Below, one piece after another: positions 44,437 to 52,344 of a stretch of DNA of 64,000 nucleotides. The stretch lies in NCBI RefSeq assembly GCF_019097845.1, contig NZ_JAHRGM010000001.1, forward strand, positions 744,001 through 808,000, given 5' to 3'. Position 1 is the first letter of the stretch; each line of letters begins with the position of its first letter. Below the pieces are notes generated by a model that was not told the DNA's origin, did not search any database, and saw only the letters and a list, made by a program, of their open reading frames with translations. Origin of the DNA: Sphingobium sp. AS12. Lineage in GTDB: Bacteria; Pseudomonadota; Alphaproteobacteria; Sphingomonadales; Sphingomonadaceae. The position numbers were made by a program, and so were the translations under genes.

Positions 44437-44864
44437 CGGGCGGCCTTCCTTAGTTCATGACGGATTGCTTCATTAATCAAGGCGACGACCTCGCCCTTGG
44501 TTTCACGCGCGGCTGGTCCCATGAATGGGCGGGCCTCCATCTTGGACGTGCCAAATTCGAGCGCGGCGCTGTATTCGGCATTGGAGGAAATTTCGACCTC
44601 CAGGACACCGGTCTGCACGGTCTCAATGTTGCCATGCAGTCCGCCAAGGTCATTGTTTGGAGCTTCGCCCGGCTTTGAGGCTACGTGTTGATGCTTTCCG
44701 CCGCTATGCCCGGATGCTGATCCAGCCATGATCGAACCCTTGGCCCGATCTTCAACAATCTCCCCCGCAGCAAATAGCGCCTTGCCTAAGCGCTTTTCCA
44801 TGGCGGGGCTGGCCATCTTCTTGAAGCGGGAAACCAGCCGTCGATGCCCCTTAACATCAACCAT
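44433..44864 (-). CDS. HK97 gp10-like tail or neck protein
   Basis: 143 residues: MVDVKGHRRLVSRFKKMASPAMEKRLGKALFAAGEIVEDRAK, then KPGEAPNNDLGGLHGNIETV and AALEFGTSKMEARPFMGPAA. The EFGTSKMxARPFmxPA motif is the hallmark of the HK97 gp10 family. It usually lies with the head-tail connectors, before the tail tube gene. Here it lies between the chaperones and the tape measure, which is unusual. ATG 44864 overlaps the preceding gene by 8 bases. Confidence 0.85.
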   Translation of the reverse strand: MVDVKGHRRLVSRFKKMASPAMEKRLGKALFAAGEIVEDRAKGSIMAGSASGHSGGKHQHVASKPGEAPNNDLGGLHGNIETVQTGVLEVEISSNAEYSAALEFGTSKMEARPFMGPAARETKGEVVALINEAIRHELRKAAR

Positions 44865-45177
44865 GGTGGGGAATCCGGTGTGAGGTTGCACGCGGCCTTG
44901 TGCGATCGGCCCGGTTTCTCGATACTTCGGCGGGATCACTGGCGGACATCACCTCCGCCGCGCGCGCCGGGTCAAAGCGCAAAAGCCACGCAAGGTGTTG
45001 GGCATCGGTGAAGCACCTCGCCCGCTCATCTGCCGGGACGTGTCGCGCCTCCGGAGGATAGGCGGCGGCGATCCGGCGCACGTTTGCCATATCCAGAGTG
45101 GAATGCAGGAGGGGAGGCAAAGCCCCTCCCGCACCTTCCGCGCCCCTCACTGGCGACGGAATGGCTTCAGGCGACAT
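44857..45177 (-). CDS. Tail assembly chaperone-like protein, second frame
   Basis: 106 residues. Only MANVRRIAAAYPPEARHVPADERARCFTDAQHLAWLLRFDP is clearly ordered. The C-terminus is Arg/Ser-rich and Pro-rich. It starts 11 bases inside the preceding chaperone gene's end (MSPEAIPSPVR), the arrangement often seen for gpG/gpT-type chaperone pairs, in which a frameshift gives a fused product. No obvious slippery site is seen in the overlap. Confident as a gene, less so as a chaperone. Confidence 0.65.
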   Translation of the reverse strand: MSPEAIPSPVRGAEGAGGALPPLLHSTLDMANVRRIAAAYPPEARHVPADERARCFTDAQHLAWLLRFDPARAAEVMSASDPAEVSRNRADRTRPRATSHRIPHHG

Positions 45178-45577
45178 CGTCAACGCCGACGATATGAGCA
45201 TAGACCAAGGCAGCGGCGATATCGTGCAACTCGCTGAGCGGACGATGCGGCGGGCTGAATTTGTTGACGATCTCCCGCGCATCGTCCTTGTCCATCCCGC
45301 CGCCGATCAGGCCCAAGCGAACGACGTTGCGAATGTCGCCCTCTGACGCGATCGATGCAAAAGGATTGCCGACAGTGCCGCCCTCGCCATCCTCGATACG
45401 GCCAGACATGAGCGACGACAGGATGAGATGGATCGGCCTCGGCGTGGCTCCAAGCTGGCGCGGGCCGCCGCCTGGCGCCACGCCGATTTCGAGTTCGAAA
45501 ATCTCCATGGCACCCAATTCCATGCGATAGACGCCATCACCTATGGGTTGGGCGGGCAGGTATGTGAGCTTGTTCAT
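45167..45577 (-). CDS. Tail assembly chaperone, gene-transfer-agent type (TAC_11-like)
   Basis: 136 residues: MNKLTYLPAQPIGDGVYRMELGAMEIFELEIGVAPGGGPRQL, then LSSLMSGRIEDGEGG and DIRNVVRLGLIGGGM. This start-to-finish pattern, with IFELE and LIGGG followed by A..i......PL.E....A..vl, is that of a small protein of gene transfer agents and siphophages that acts before the tape measure. It is preceded by a 12-bp inverted repeat in the leader (45606-45656). Confidence 0.75.
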   Translation of the reverse strand: MNKLTYLPAQPIGDGVYRMELGAMEIFELEIGVAPGGGPRQLGATPRPIHLILSSLMSGRIEDGEGGTVGNPFASIASEGDIRNVVRLGLIGGGMDKDDAREIVNKFSPPHRPLSELHDIAAALVYAHIVGVDDVA

Positions 45578-45605
45578 TGCTTCACCTCGATAGCAGGGAT
45601 GGGTT

Positions 45606-45656
45606 GCCGCATATCGGGCAGGGGGGACGTTCGCGCACCTCCATCCGATATGCGGC
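45606..45656. promoter_or_regulatory. Perfect 12-bp inverted repeat in the tail-gene leader
   Basis: GCCGCATATCGG (45606-45617) and CCGATATGCGGC (45645-45656) face each other over 27 bases. It fills the middle of the only sizable gap (45578-45701) of the late operon. No T-run follows. It could be a strong RNA stem or a protein-binding site. Confidence 0.55.
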
Positions 45657-45701
45657 TGGCCGGGCGGAGAGTGACCCGGCGCAAGCGTGAAAAGCACTGT
45701 C

Positions 45702-46595
45702 TCACAACACGCTCACAGATGCGGGCATGCCAATGCTTTCATTGTCGGCGGCAGGGCGGACGCCACAACCCTTCGCGCGCGCAGCTTCCGCCATTTCGGA
45801 CGAGAGGGTCAGGATTTGCACGTCCCGATAGACGCCTACATCGCCGCCTTGTCGAGCAATCGTGAACATGGCGGTGTTATTGGTAGGCGGGGTGACAACG
45901 TACCGCTTCCAGCGCGCGGCCTCTTCCTGCCGCTTGATATGGGCTTGGCGGCGCGCTTCTTGCTCCATGTTCTGTAGGAGTGCGAGCGTGCGATCCCGAA
46001 CCGGCCAAGCTAGCTCTGTCGTTTGGCTAGCGTCGAACGTCGGCACCTTCATGTTGACGAGACGCGGGATCTGCGAGCCGGATGGTTGGCAGAATGTCGC
46101 AGGGCATCCACGCGCCTCCGCCTCCGCGCTATCCAGCCAGTCAAGACCATAGGCGCGGGTTTTGTTCAATGCGCCACACTCGGCTTCACTCGACTTGATG
46201 CGGTCGAGCAGCGTCACAAGTTCACCGATAATTCGGGGACCGTCGATCCGCAAATCCTCAACGAGCTTCGTCCTGCGCTCGTTAACGGCGGCATGCTCTT
46301 CGACCGCACGACGGCGGCGATCGGAGTTCAGCAGATCCTCGTACCGTTCTTGAAGCTGATCACGTTTGGCGGCGAGGCGGACGACTTTGCGCGACAGTTT
46401 CGACGCATCATCGGCGGCTTTATCGGCTTCTGCCTCTGAGGCAGTCGCAGACTTGCTGAGCGCGTCAAGGCGGTCGTGTTCGGCCTGACTGATTGCTACT
46501 GACGCGGAAACTTCGTCGATCAATTCTGCAACGGTAGCAGCACGGGCACCATCGCCCATTGCCGCTGCAATTCGTTCGTCTAATGGCTTGGCCAT
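45702..46595 (-). CDS. Hypothetical coiled-coil protein of the element
   Basis: 297 residues. A first helical half (AVSASVAISQAEHDRLDALSKSATASEAEADKAADDASKL and so on, to about residue 130) forms a long coiled coil. The second half is globular, with RRQAHIKRQEEAARWKRYVVTPPTNNTAMFTIARQGG and a Cys-containing C-terminus. I do not recognise a family. Its position after the DUF2213 gene suggests a virion-related scaffold. Confidence 0.65.
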   Translation of the reverse strand: MAKPLDERIAAAMGDGARAATVAELIDEVSASVAISQAEHDRLDALSKSATASEAEADKAADDASKLSRKVVRLAAKRDQLQERYEDLLNSDRRRRAVEEHAAVNERRTKLVEDLRIDGPRIIGELVTLLDRIKSSEAECGALNKTRAYGLDWLDSAEAEARGCPATFCQPSGSQIPRLVNMKVPTFDASQTTELAWPVRDRTLALLQNMEQEARRQAHIKRQEEAARWKRYVVTPPTNNTAMFTIARQGGDVGVYRDVQILTLSSEMAEAARAKGCGVRPAADNESIGMPASVSVL

Positions 46596-46640
46596 GTCTA
46601 TTCTCCATAGGCGGCGCTAAGGCGCGGCCATTCAAATTAA

Positions 46641-47492
46641 TTAGAGGTAGCGGGCGGCCCGGATCGCGTCCCTCACTGTTTCAGTGGAAGGAGCATCCAG
46701 GGATTCGATATATTCACGTCGCGCGCCTTCGCACTGCATTCGTGCACCTGCGATTTCCGTCTGGTAACGACCGAACAAAACCGCATCACGGATTGCCTTG
46801 CTGTTTTCTGCGGCAATCTTGGCTTGTGCCACCACCTGTGCCGTTGCTTCGTCGAAGGCGGGCGCCCTATCCCCCATGAAGGCAAACTTGGTTTCGTGAA
46901 TGTGGCGTTCGCGCGCGACATGGGCGGCGACCTTCTCGCCTCCATCTTTGCTCACTGCGCTATCGCCGATCCTGCACTCGCTTCCTGCACGCCCTTGCGG
47001 AACCAAGGCGATATGATTTCCGCGAATCTGGCGCTGCGTCGCTTGGAAGCGAGTGCCATCGGGCGCGACACCATCCCCCCAGACGAGTTCGCAATTGTAG
47101 CCAGCCGAGAGTTGGCGCGCTCGACCGCTATCGTAGGCTTCGACGGCGGACGCATCAGCAAGCATCAGGGGAATTTCGACATAGCCGCCATCACGGGCGA
47201 CGCGCCCCTCAGTGAAACCGACTGAAACCTTCCTCCAGTTCGCTGGCGTGACGCCTTCGGAGGGGTGATCAAGCGTGATGGCCTTGTGCGCAAATGATGC
47301 CATTGCTTCATCCGCAAAAACTTCGTCCTCTGGGCGGTAGACGGTGACGGTCGCCAGTTCAGGGCGGCCCATCTCTGCCCCGGCATAGGTGTAGCACCCA
47401 CTGCGTGCGAACTTTGCGACTGCTGTGATCCGGCCATCGGCCAGGCGGCGCACCTTTTCCAACGGTGCACGGTCATGAAATGCGACTTGCAT
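46641..47492 (-). CDS. DUF2213 phage protein (head-maturation/scaffold-like)
   Basis: 283 residues. The DUF2213 motifs are ITAVAKFARSGCYTYAGAEMGRPEL, then SFAHKAITLDHPSEGVTPANWRKVSVGFTEGRVARDGGYVEIPLMLAD, then LSAGYNCEL and QRQIRGNHIALVPQGRAGSECRIGD. The GNHIALVxxGR.G....v.D block is that of proteases or scaffolds found beside major capsid genes in many phages. The C-terminal 80 residues form a helical extension with many Ala. A capsid gene would be expected next, but the following gene is a coiled-coil protein. Confidence 0.8.
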   Translation of the reverse strand: MQVAFHDRAPLEKVRRLADGRITAVAKFARSGCYTYAGAEMGRPELATVTVYRPEDEVFADEAMASFAHKAITLDHPSEGVTPANWRKVSVGFTEGRVARDGGYVEIPLMLADASAVEAYDSGRARQLSAGYNCELVWGDGVAPDGTRFQATQRQIRGNHIALVPQGRAGSECRIGDSAVSKDGGEKVAAHVARERHIHETKFAFMGDRAPAFDEATAQVVAQAKIAAENSKAIRDAVLFGRYQTEIAGARMQCEGARREYIESLDAPSTETVRDAIRAARYL

Positions 47493-47577
47493 AAATTCTC
47501 CATTTGCCAGCGGAGCGCGGGCAGCGCGACCGACACAGGCATGTCGGTTAAAGGCAAAGTGCGCGATTTCAGGGAAA

Positions 47578-47594
47578 GGGTTTATAACCCTCAG
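47578..47594. promoter_or_regulatory. GGGTTTATAAC motif, copy A (possible promoter/operator)
   Basis: GGGTTTATAACCCTCAG, with a 5-bp palindrome GGGTT/AACCC, lies upstream of the DUF2213 gene and over the stop of the HTH gene. A 16-of-17 match lies at 47903-47919. Confidence 0.5.
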
Positions 47595-47854
47595 ACATGC
47601 CGAATTTGTGGGGCCGCGCGCCGCTTGCGGTTGCCCGGCGCACCATTTGGCCAGCGGGTCCGGGTTAGGTAATCCCGGCGCGCCGCGTGAATTTCCTGAT
47701 ATCCCTCTTCATCAACCCATCGGCGCAAAATGCGATAGTTCGTGCCGAAATGCTCCCGTAGCTCATCACTGAAACCCATGCGGATATAGGCTTCCCGGAA
47801 TGTGCTCGGCTTGGGCCGGTAAGGCTTGAAGGTGCCTGCAACTGGCAATGCCAC
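47591..47854 (-). CDS. Small HTH-like phage protein
   Basis: 87 residues: FREAYIRMGFSDELREHFGTNYRILRRWVDEEGYQEIHAARRDYL, a homeodomain-like helix-turn-helix pattern with the recognition helix RILRRWVDEEG, followed by a basic tail. Similar small proteins with RWI.E.G..eL..AR occur in sphingomonad prophages in the region of the terminase small subunit or regulators (from memory). Preceded by the same GGGTTTATAAC motif as the DUF2213 gene. Confidence 0.65.
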   Translation of the reverse strand: MALPVAGTFKPYRPKPSTFREAYIRMGFSDELREHFGTNYRILRRWVDEEGYQEIHAARRDYLTRTRWPNGAPGNRKRRAAPQIRHV

Positions 47855-47902
47855 GCTCCCGATGACTGGATCAGGAGAGGGAAATTATCCATGCCGGTGT
47901 CG

Positions 47903-47919
47903 GGGTTTATAACCTTCAG
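47903..47919. promoter_or_regulatory. GGGTTTATAAC motif, copy B (possible promoter/operator)
   Basis: GGGTTTATAACCTTCAG, one mismatch to copy A, 49 bases upstream of the HTH gene start. The flanks of the two copies do not match well, so the motif itself is what is repeated. Confidence 0.5.
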
Positions 47920-48032
47920 CCAAATTGGCGGATATCCCGTCCGCCGCGCTGGCCGGCCAGCGCCTGCAGAATCGGGCGGCAATCGGGACGGTGCGGAGCA
48001 ATCCCCACCGCTTTCCCATCAATGCGGGTCCG

Positions 48033-48290
48033 TCATGCCTCGTTCAAGGCTTTGAGTTCCCGTCGCATCATCGCGGCATAGCGGCGCATCTCGATAGCCT
48101 CGGCGGAATACCGCCCATGCTTGAAATTATGCTGGTTGCCCTTGGGCGCGCCCGGATTTGTCCCGCCGTGCATCCGGCACCTTTTGCGCCCGGCGACGGC
48201 GGGGGATTGGCACTGTTTCCCCGATCGCGTTCGGGCCAGGCAGCGCCGCGCCTGCGCTAAAATTTCCGGCTGCATCCGATTGATCCCCAC
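48033..48290 (-). CDS. Small phage protein, HGGxxxGAPxGNxHxxKHG type
   Basis: 85 residues: ARRCLARTRSGKQCQSPAVAGRKRCRMHGGTNPGAPKGNQHNFKHGRYSAEAIEMRR. The Cys/His pairs in the first half (RSGKQCQSPAV...KRCRMHGG) look like a metal-binding knuckle. The GAPxGNxxxxKHG motif is frequent in phages near terminase genes. The first 164 bases overlap the preceding gene in a different frame, and both look coding. Confidence 0.75.
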   Translation of the reverse strand: MGINRMQPEILAQARRCLARTRSGKQCQSPAVAGRKRCRMHGGTNPGAPKGNQHNFKHGRYSAEAIEMRRYAAMMRRELKALNEA

Positions 48291-48924
48291 TTTCCGTTAT
48301 CTGCCCCCTCCCCCCGGCGGGGTGATTATGCACGTCACCGACAACAGCCTGGCCGCCAGGATGGACATGCACGACGCGGACTGTCTGCTCGCCCTTTCGC
48401 CGCAGTTTGGCCAGTGCCTCGGCCTGCCCCGTGAACGTGCGCATGATCTTGACCGCGAGGTTGCCGAATATTTCGGCACTGTGCTGGCTATTGATCTGGG
48501 ATAAACATTTCATCGCAGCGTCGTTTGTGGCGACCATTTGCGTAATGAGCATGGCCTCTACCTCGTTTTCAGGCTTGAGGCCGTCCAACACGGCGAGCGC
48601 AGAATTGATCTCCCGCGTCGCCCGACGATCGGTTGGCGCATTGAAGTAGGTGAGAAGGTTTACCAACATCGAGTCGATAAACTCTGGCGAAGTAGTGCCA
48701 AGTGCGTCGGCCAGCCTGATCGTCAATTCCCGGTCGGTCATGCCACTGATCGGCAGGCGCGTGTTGCTATTGTGACCAGTAGTTTTGATCTCAAGACCGA
48801 TGCGCTCTAGCCCTTGATCCATCCTTGCCAACAATCGCCGCGATGCCAGCCTGCTCGCGACCTTGGTTTGATCTGCCCTTGTATCCGCATCTATTGCCGG
48901 AGCATCCTGCGTTTTGCGTGCCAT
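48127..48924 (-). CDS. Conserved phage/genomic-island protein with HVHPGGQAVVGDV motif
   Basis: 265 residues. The N-terminal helical part includes TDRELTIRLADALGTTSPEFIDSMLVNLL and a four-helix-like region. The motif EQTVRVVHVHPGGQAVVGDVHNHPAGG near residue 190 is, in my memory, widespread in alphaproteobacterial islands next to the GAPxGN gene. The last 55 residues (QITESGDQ...PIPRRRRAQKVPDARRDK) are coded by the overlap with the next gene. It begins 2 bases after the helicase stop. Confidence 0.75.
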   Translation of the reverse strand: MARKTQDAPAIDADTRADQTKVASRLASRRLLARMDQGLERIGLEIKTTGHNSNTRLPISGMTDRELTIRLADALGTTSPEFIDSMLVNLLTYFNAPTDRRATREINSALAVLDGLKPENEVEAMLITQMVATNDAAMKCLSQINSQHSAEIFGNLAVKIMRTFTGQAEALAKLRRKGEQTVRVVHVHPGGQAVVGDVHNHPAGGRGQITESGDQSDAAGNFSAGAALPGPNAIGETVPIPRRRRAQKVPDARRDKSGRAQGQPA

Positions 48925-48925
48925 G

Positions 48926-51211
48926 TCAGTTGTCCCATCCAAGAATGTTGCCGTTTGCGTCCAGATCGTCGTCGGGGCCATCCCCCAAATCTGGGGAGAC
49001 TGTTTCGATGCGGGATGGACCAGATTTGGACCATCCCCTCTCCCCTTCATCAATGGGTGCGGCGTCCCCAAGGGCCGCACCCTCTAAGTATGAAATACTA
49101 GAGCACCCTCTTTCCCCCACCGTCCCGCACGGTTTTCCGCCATTTTCGACCTCGCCATCCCGCACCGTCCCGCACGTTTCCGCGAACACAATCCGCGCGG
49201 TTTTCTGCGGTTTTTCATCGAACCTTCCCGCACCTTCCCGCACCCCATTTTGTTCAGGATTGATAGCCAATCCCAACACCGGCTTGCGGTCTGCCCCCTT
49301 CCATAATGGTTGGGCTGCCAGCACGGCTTGAAGGTGCAGCAGGCGATTCAAGGCTGCCTCGAATTGCCTAGCTTTCATGCCGCCAGCGCTGGGCATTGCC
49401 GCCATCACCTTGGGAGCGTAATTGCCCGCCGATCGGCTGTGAGACACATTGCGGCGCTCTTCTGTCAGCTTGGCCAGGCAAGAGAGGAATCGCTCGTTCT
49501 CGCCATTGGCACGCGCCACTGCGGCAATCTCTGCGCCGACATTTGCTGGCAAATCGCCATCACGCACGAAAGCCCACTTGTGCCAACGGAACTGCACTTC
49601 TTCACCGCGAGCGGCATAGTTGGACTTCGACCGGCGCAAGACACGCTCATCAGGATCAGACGGCGCGCCATCATCTGGCGTGTTCCAGTCGAGAAATAGC
49701 CGGTTGCGGACATGCGCGCTCCATCCGGTCGAACCACTGGTTTCGTTGCCCTGTTTGTTGCCCTGAGCGTGCTGCTTGTTCGGGTGGGCCAACAGGACGA
49801 CTGCGCCATCGATCTCTAGCGACAGGCGCTCTAGCAGGCCAAGGAAGGCGGCGACATCGTGACGGGCATTCTCATTGCCAGGAAACACATGGGCGGCGTT
49901 ATCGACAAAGATCAGGTTGGCACCGAAAGACAGCGCGGCCTGCCGGATTTGTTCATATCGCTTTGTCGGCACAATACCGCCCTGGGCATCAAAACTGCCC
50001 AGCTCGTTACCAAGCTGCCCTTTGAGCGAATATGTCGTCAACCAGCCTTTGAGCGACGCCATGGTAATGCCTAGTGCGGCGTTGATGCTCTCCTGCCGGA
50101 GGTGCATTTCGTCGCTGGAATCCTCGCAGGTAATGTAGATTGCTTTGACATGCTCGATCTCGATACCAAGGAAGGGAAGGCCCGAGGCTGCGCACGTTGC
50201 CATCTGTTGGGCCAGAAGCGACTTCCCCACGCCGTCCTGACCGCCAAGGAGGCCCGCGGACCCGCGCACGATCCAGTCCTTGGCGATGAAGCGGCGTGGC
50301 GGCGGCGTGTTGCCGTCCCACTGCTCTGGACCGCTCTCTCCCGGCAGCGCGTCGGGATTGGGATTGGCTGCTGGAGATTGCTCCACGTCAATATCTGCCG
50401 CAACAAACGCGCGTTCGGCCAAAGTTATTAATTCTTGCGCCGTCCCCCCGGCGCTGAGCCAATCGGAAACATCGCCCTTTGGCGGCAACCCAGAAAGCAA
50501 CAGCCCCTCGACAGCCGCAACGTGAGGGCGCAACGCCGCGATGCCCGCTGCGACATGTTTGGCTCCAGCCTCGTCATTGTCCTCTAAGATCACCACCCGG
50601 CGGCCGGGGAAGTGTTTGGCGATGACGCCATCAAGGCCGTTGAACTTGGCCGCCCCTCCGGGATTGGTTGTCGCGACCAGGCCAAGCGATATAAGCCGGT
50701 CGCAATCCTTCTCGCCCTCCGTCCAGAACACGACAGCGGACGGGTCTGCCTTCACCAGCCTATCAAGGCGATAGGGCACCTTGCGCACGCCATTCATGCA
50801 ACCCTTGCGGCAAATGAACCCGCCGCGCCCGTCTGGGCCGTGTTGGAGGAATGGTGGCGCATGGCCCTTGCCCAGTCGTTCGACGCGGAACACGACTGCG
50901 CCATGCTCATCGGTATAATCATAGAACGTCTTTGCGTGTTTCTCACGCGGCTCGATCATGCCTTCGCCTTCAAGCCATTGGAGTGCCCCCACCTTGTCAC
51001 AGCGCCGTTCGCGCATGATAAGGTCAATCACTCCGCCCCCGACGTTCGCTGCCTTGTCGTGCCAGACACCTTCCGGGATATCGACCTTGAAGCTACCACG
51101 ACTGCCCCAGCGCAGTGTATCGTCGCCGGGCTTTCCATGGTCCGGATCGCCCAACAGTGCCACCGCAACATCGCGGATTAGGGGCGCAAATGTATCCTGG
51201 GCAAGCGTCAT
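48926..51211 (-). CDS. Primase-helicase: CHC2-like + TOPRIM + RepA-type ATPase
   Basis: 761 residues. Residues 1-90 form the primase-like zinc-free N-terminal part (DTLRWGSRGSFKVDIPEGVWHD). The TOPRIM domain follows, with TEGEKD at 164-169 and DND at 211-213. A RepA/DnaB-like ATPase has Walker A GGQDGVGKS (323-331), Walker B LIFVDNAAHV and a sensor-like LLAHPNKQ. The final 150 residues, rich in Gly/Asp with repeated CGTV, are likely disordered. It can probably prime and unwind its own replication origin, a common feature of autonomous phage satellites and prophages. Overlaps the micro-gene before it by 4 bases. Confidence 0.85.
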   Translation of the reverse strand: MTLAQDTFAPLIRDVAVALLGDPDHGKPGDDTLRWGSRGSFKVDIPEGVWHDKAANVGGGVIDLIMRERRCDKVGALQWLEGEGMIEPREKHAKTFYDYTDEHGAVVFRVERLGKGHAPPFLQHGPDGRGGFICRKGCMNGVRKVPYRLDRLVKADPSAVVFWTEGEKDCDRLISLGLVATTNPGGAAKFNGLDGVIAKHFPGRRVVILEDNDEAGAKHVAAGIAALRPHVAAVEGLLLSGLPPKGDVSDWLSAGGTAQELITLAERAFVAADIDVEQSPAANPNPDALPGESGPEQWDGNTPPPRRFIAKDWIVRGSAGLLGGQDGVGKSLLAQQMATCAASGLPFLGIEIEHVKAIYITCEDSSDEMHLRQESINAALGITMASLKGWLTTYSLKGQLGNELGSFDAQGGIVPTKRYEQIRQAALSFGANLIFVDNAAHVFPGNENARHDVAAFLGLLERLSLEIDGAVVLLAHPNKQHAQGNKQGNETSGSTGWSAHVRNRLFLDWNTPDDGAPSDPDERVLRRSKSNYAARGEEVQFRWHKWAFVRDGDLPANVGAEIAAVARANGENERFLSCLAKLTEERRNVSHSRSAGNYAPKVMAAMPSAGGMKARQFEAALNRLLHLQAVLAAQPLWKGADRKPVLGLAINPEQNGVREGAGRFDEKPQKTARIVFAETCGTVRDGEVENGGKPCGTVGERGCSSISYLEGAALGDAAPIDEGERGWSKSGPSRIETVSPDLGDGPDDDLDANGNILGWDN

Positions 51212-51345
51212 GCTGGCTTGCCTCCCGAAGGTGGGAGGGGCGGTAGAAAACTACCGCGGTCGCCCACCGTAGTTTTCGTGGGACGCGGAGCGCGGCGGCG
51301 CTGTGCTGCACGCCAATGTTCGTAGCCATAGATCCGCGCTGTCAT
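51208..51345 (-). CDS. Micro-gene of the early operon
   Basis: 45 residues: MTARIYGYEHWRAAQRRRAPRPTKTTVGDRGSFLPPLPPSGGKPA. The basic first half and proline-rich end carry no known domain. Its ATG and stop overlap the flanking genes by 4 bases each, which strongly supports translation. A longer start at 51399 would overlap more and lacks a ribosome site. Confidence 0.6.
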   Translation of the reverse strand: MTARIYGYEHWRAAQRRRAPRPTKTTVGDRGSFLPPLPPSGGKPA

Positions 51346-51755
51346 GCGGCCCTCCCGGCGCGGAGGTCGCGTGCCTTCTGCACCAGGCCATCGACCCATG
51401 CCATGGTGACACTATCAAGGTGTGGGGCGAATCGGAGGCTTTGCAACCGAGACAGAGACCTCCGCGTCAGATATTCGCCCATGAATGCCGGATCGTTCAA
51501 CAGCGCGTCAATCTTGGTCCGGTGATGGGCAAACGGTGGGGACGCTGCACGGCGGCAACTCGCCGGATCGAGCAAATAGCTCGAATTTTCGCCGGAAATG
51601 CCACGCTCCACAACATCGGATATGCGGAGGCCATGTCCGCCAAGATGCTTGATCAGCATTCTTGCGGCGTTCAGGGCCTCTCCATCGTGCGGCGATTCAA
51701 TGCGCGATGCGATCTTGCCGATCCGGGCGGCGTCGGGACAGGTGTGCGGGTTCAT
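51342..51755 (-). CDS. Early-operon hypothetical protein (DUF2786-like start)
   Basis: 137 residues. The first half, ARIGKIASRIESPHDGEALNAARMLIKHLGGHGLRISDVVERG, resembles the N-terminal helical unit of DUF2786 proteins (K..kLl..s..geA..Aar.lq..l...gl). The second half has basic helices (RTKIDALLNDPAFMGEYLTRRSLSRLQSL). Overlaps both neighbours by 4 bases. Confidence 0.65.
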   Translation of the reverse strand: MNPHTCPDAARIGKIASRIESPHDGEALNAARMLIKHLGGHGLRISDVVERGISGENSSYLLDPASCRRAASPPFAHHRTKIDALLNDPAFMGEYLTRRSLSRLQSLRFAPHLDSVTMAWVDGLVQKARDLRAGRAA

Positions 51756-51982
51756 GCCAACGCCCTCCCGTCCATGGTGCAGTCGAAAATGGGCAGGTTC
51801 AGGCGTTCGCCTTTGCTGACCAGCAAGTCGAGGGCTTCCCCATAATCACCTGTCCATTCAGCGTTCGCGCCCGGCGCAATGACGCCTACGGCTTCGATGC
51901 GATATTCGTCCCAAGCGTGATCCCAAACCAAGGCGACATGGGGACGGCGGCGTTCGATCGGGAACGTGATGACCTTACCCAC
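51752..51982 (-). CDS. Early-operon hypothetical protein, KVITFP start
   Basis: 76 residues from a GTG start: VGKVITFPIERRRPHVALVWDHAWDEYRIEAVGVI... with a very good ribosome site (CAGGAGG). The KVITFP.ERR beginning is echoed by the gene at 38985-39167. The mature part is beta-rich. Function unknown. Confidence 0.65.
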   Translation of the reverse strand: MGKVITFPIERRRPHVALVWDHAWDEYRIEAVGVIAPGANAEWTGDYGEALDLLVSKGERLNLPIFDCTMDGRALA

Positions 51983-52163
51983 GTTCGCCTCCTGTCTTGT
52001 CGATGACAGGCCAGCCATGAGCCTTGTGGCGGGCGTCGGCGCAGGAGAGCGCTTCCGCGTGGGTGCGGAACTCCAGGCTAGGCCACGCGATGCTGCGCGG
52101 CTCGAAAGTGACAACATAGCGCCCGCCGAAAACGCATTCGTTGATGACGATCATGTCAGGCAT
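51975..52163 (-). CDS. Early-operon hypothetical micro-protein
   Basis: 62 residues: MPDMIVINECVFGGRYVVTFEPRSIAWPSLEFRTHAEALSCADARHKAHGW.... The pattern (YVVTFEPRS.AWP.LEFRTHAEAL..A...) resembles small repair- or restriction-related folds with an N-terminal beta hairpin, but no family is certain. Overlaps each neighbour by 8 bases. Confidence 0.6.
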   Translation of the reverse strand: MPDMIVINECVFGGRYVVTFEPRSIAWPSLEFRTHAEALSCADARHKAHGWPVIDKTGGERG

Positions 52164-52338
52164 TGCCAGTCACCCCAAAAGCAAGAGGGGCGATCATCGC
52201 GGCATGATGAAAAGAGAGGCCATGTCGTGCAGCCAGATATTGGATGCGGGCGTGAGCCGTGCTATATGCGTTGCTGCTCTTACCGGAGACAGCAGCGCCT
52301 TCGCCCTTATGGGCGGGGGCGTTTCTCGTATATGCCAT
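52156..52338 (-). CDS. Early-operon hypothetical micro-protein
   Basis: 60 residues: MAYTRNAPAHKGEGAAVSGKSSNAYSTAHARIQYLAARHGLSFHHAAMIAPLAFGVTGNA. It could be a short helix pair (ARIQYLAARHGLSFHHAAMIAPLAFG). It starts 6 bases after the AlpA-like gene's stop and overlaps the next gene by 8 bases. Confidence 0.55.
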   Translation of the reverse strand: MAYTRNAPAHKGEGAAVSGKSSNAYSTAHARIQYLAARHGLSFHHAAMIAPLAFGVTGNA

Positions 52339-52344
52339 GGCTGA

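Noticed and set aside
45167..45177. Programmed frameshift between the two tail chaperone genes
   Set aside because: The 11-base overlap fits such an arrangement, but I found no slippery heptamer, so separate starts are the simpler reading.
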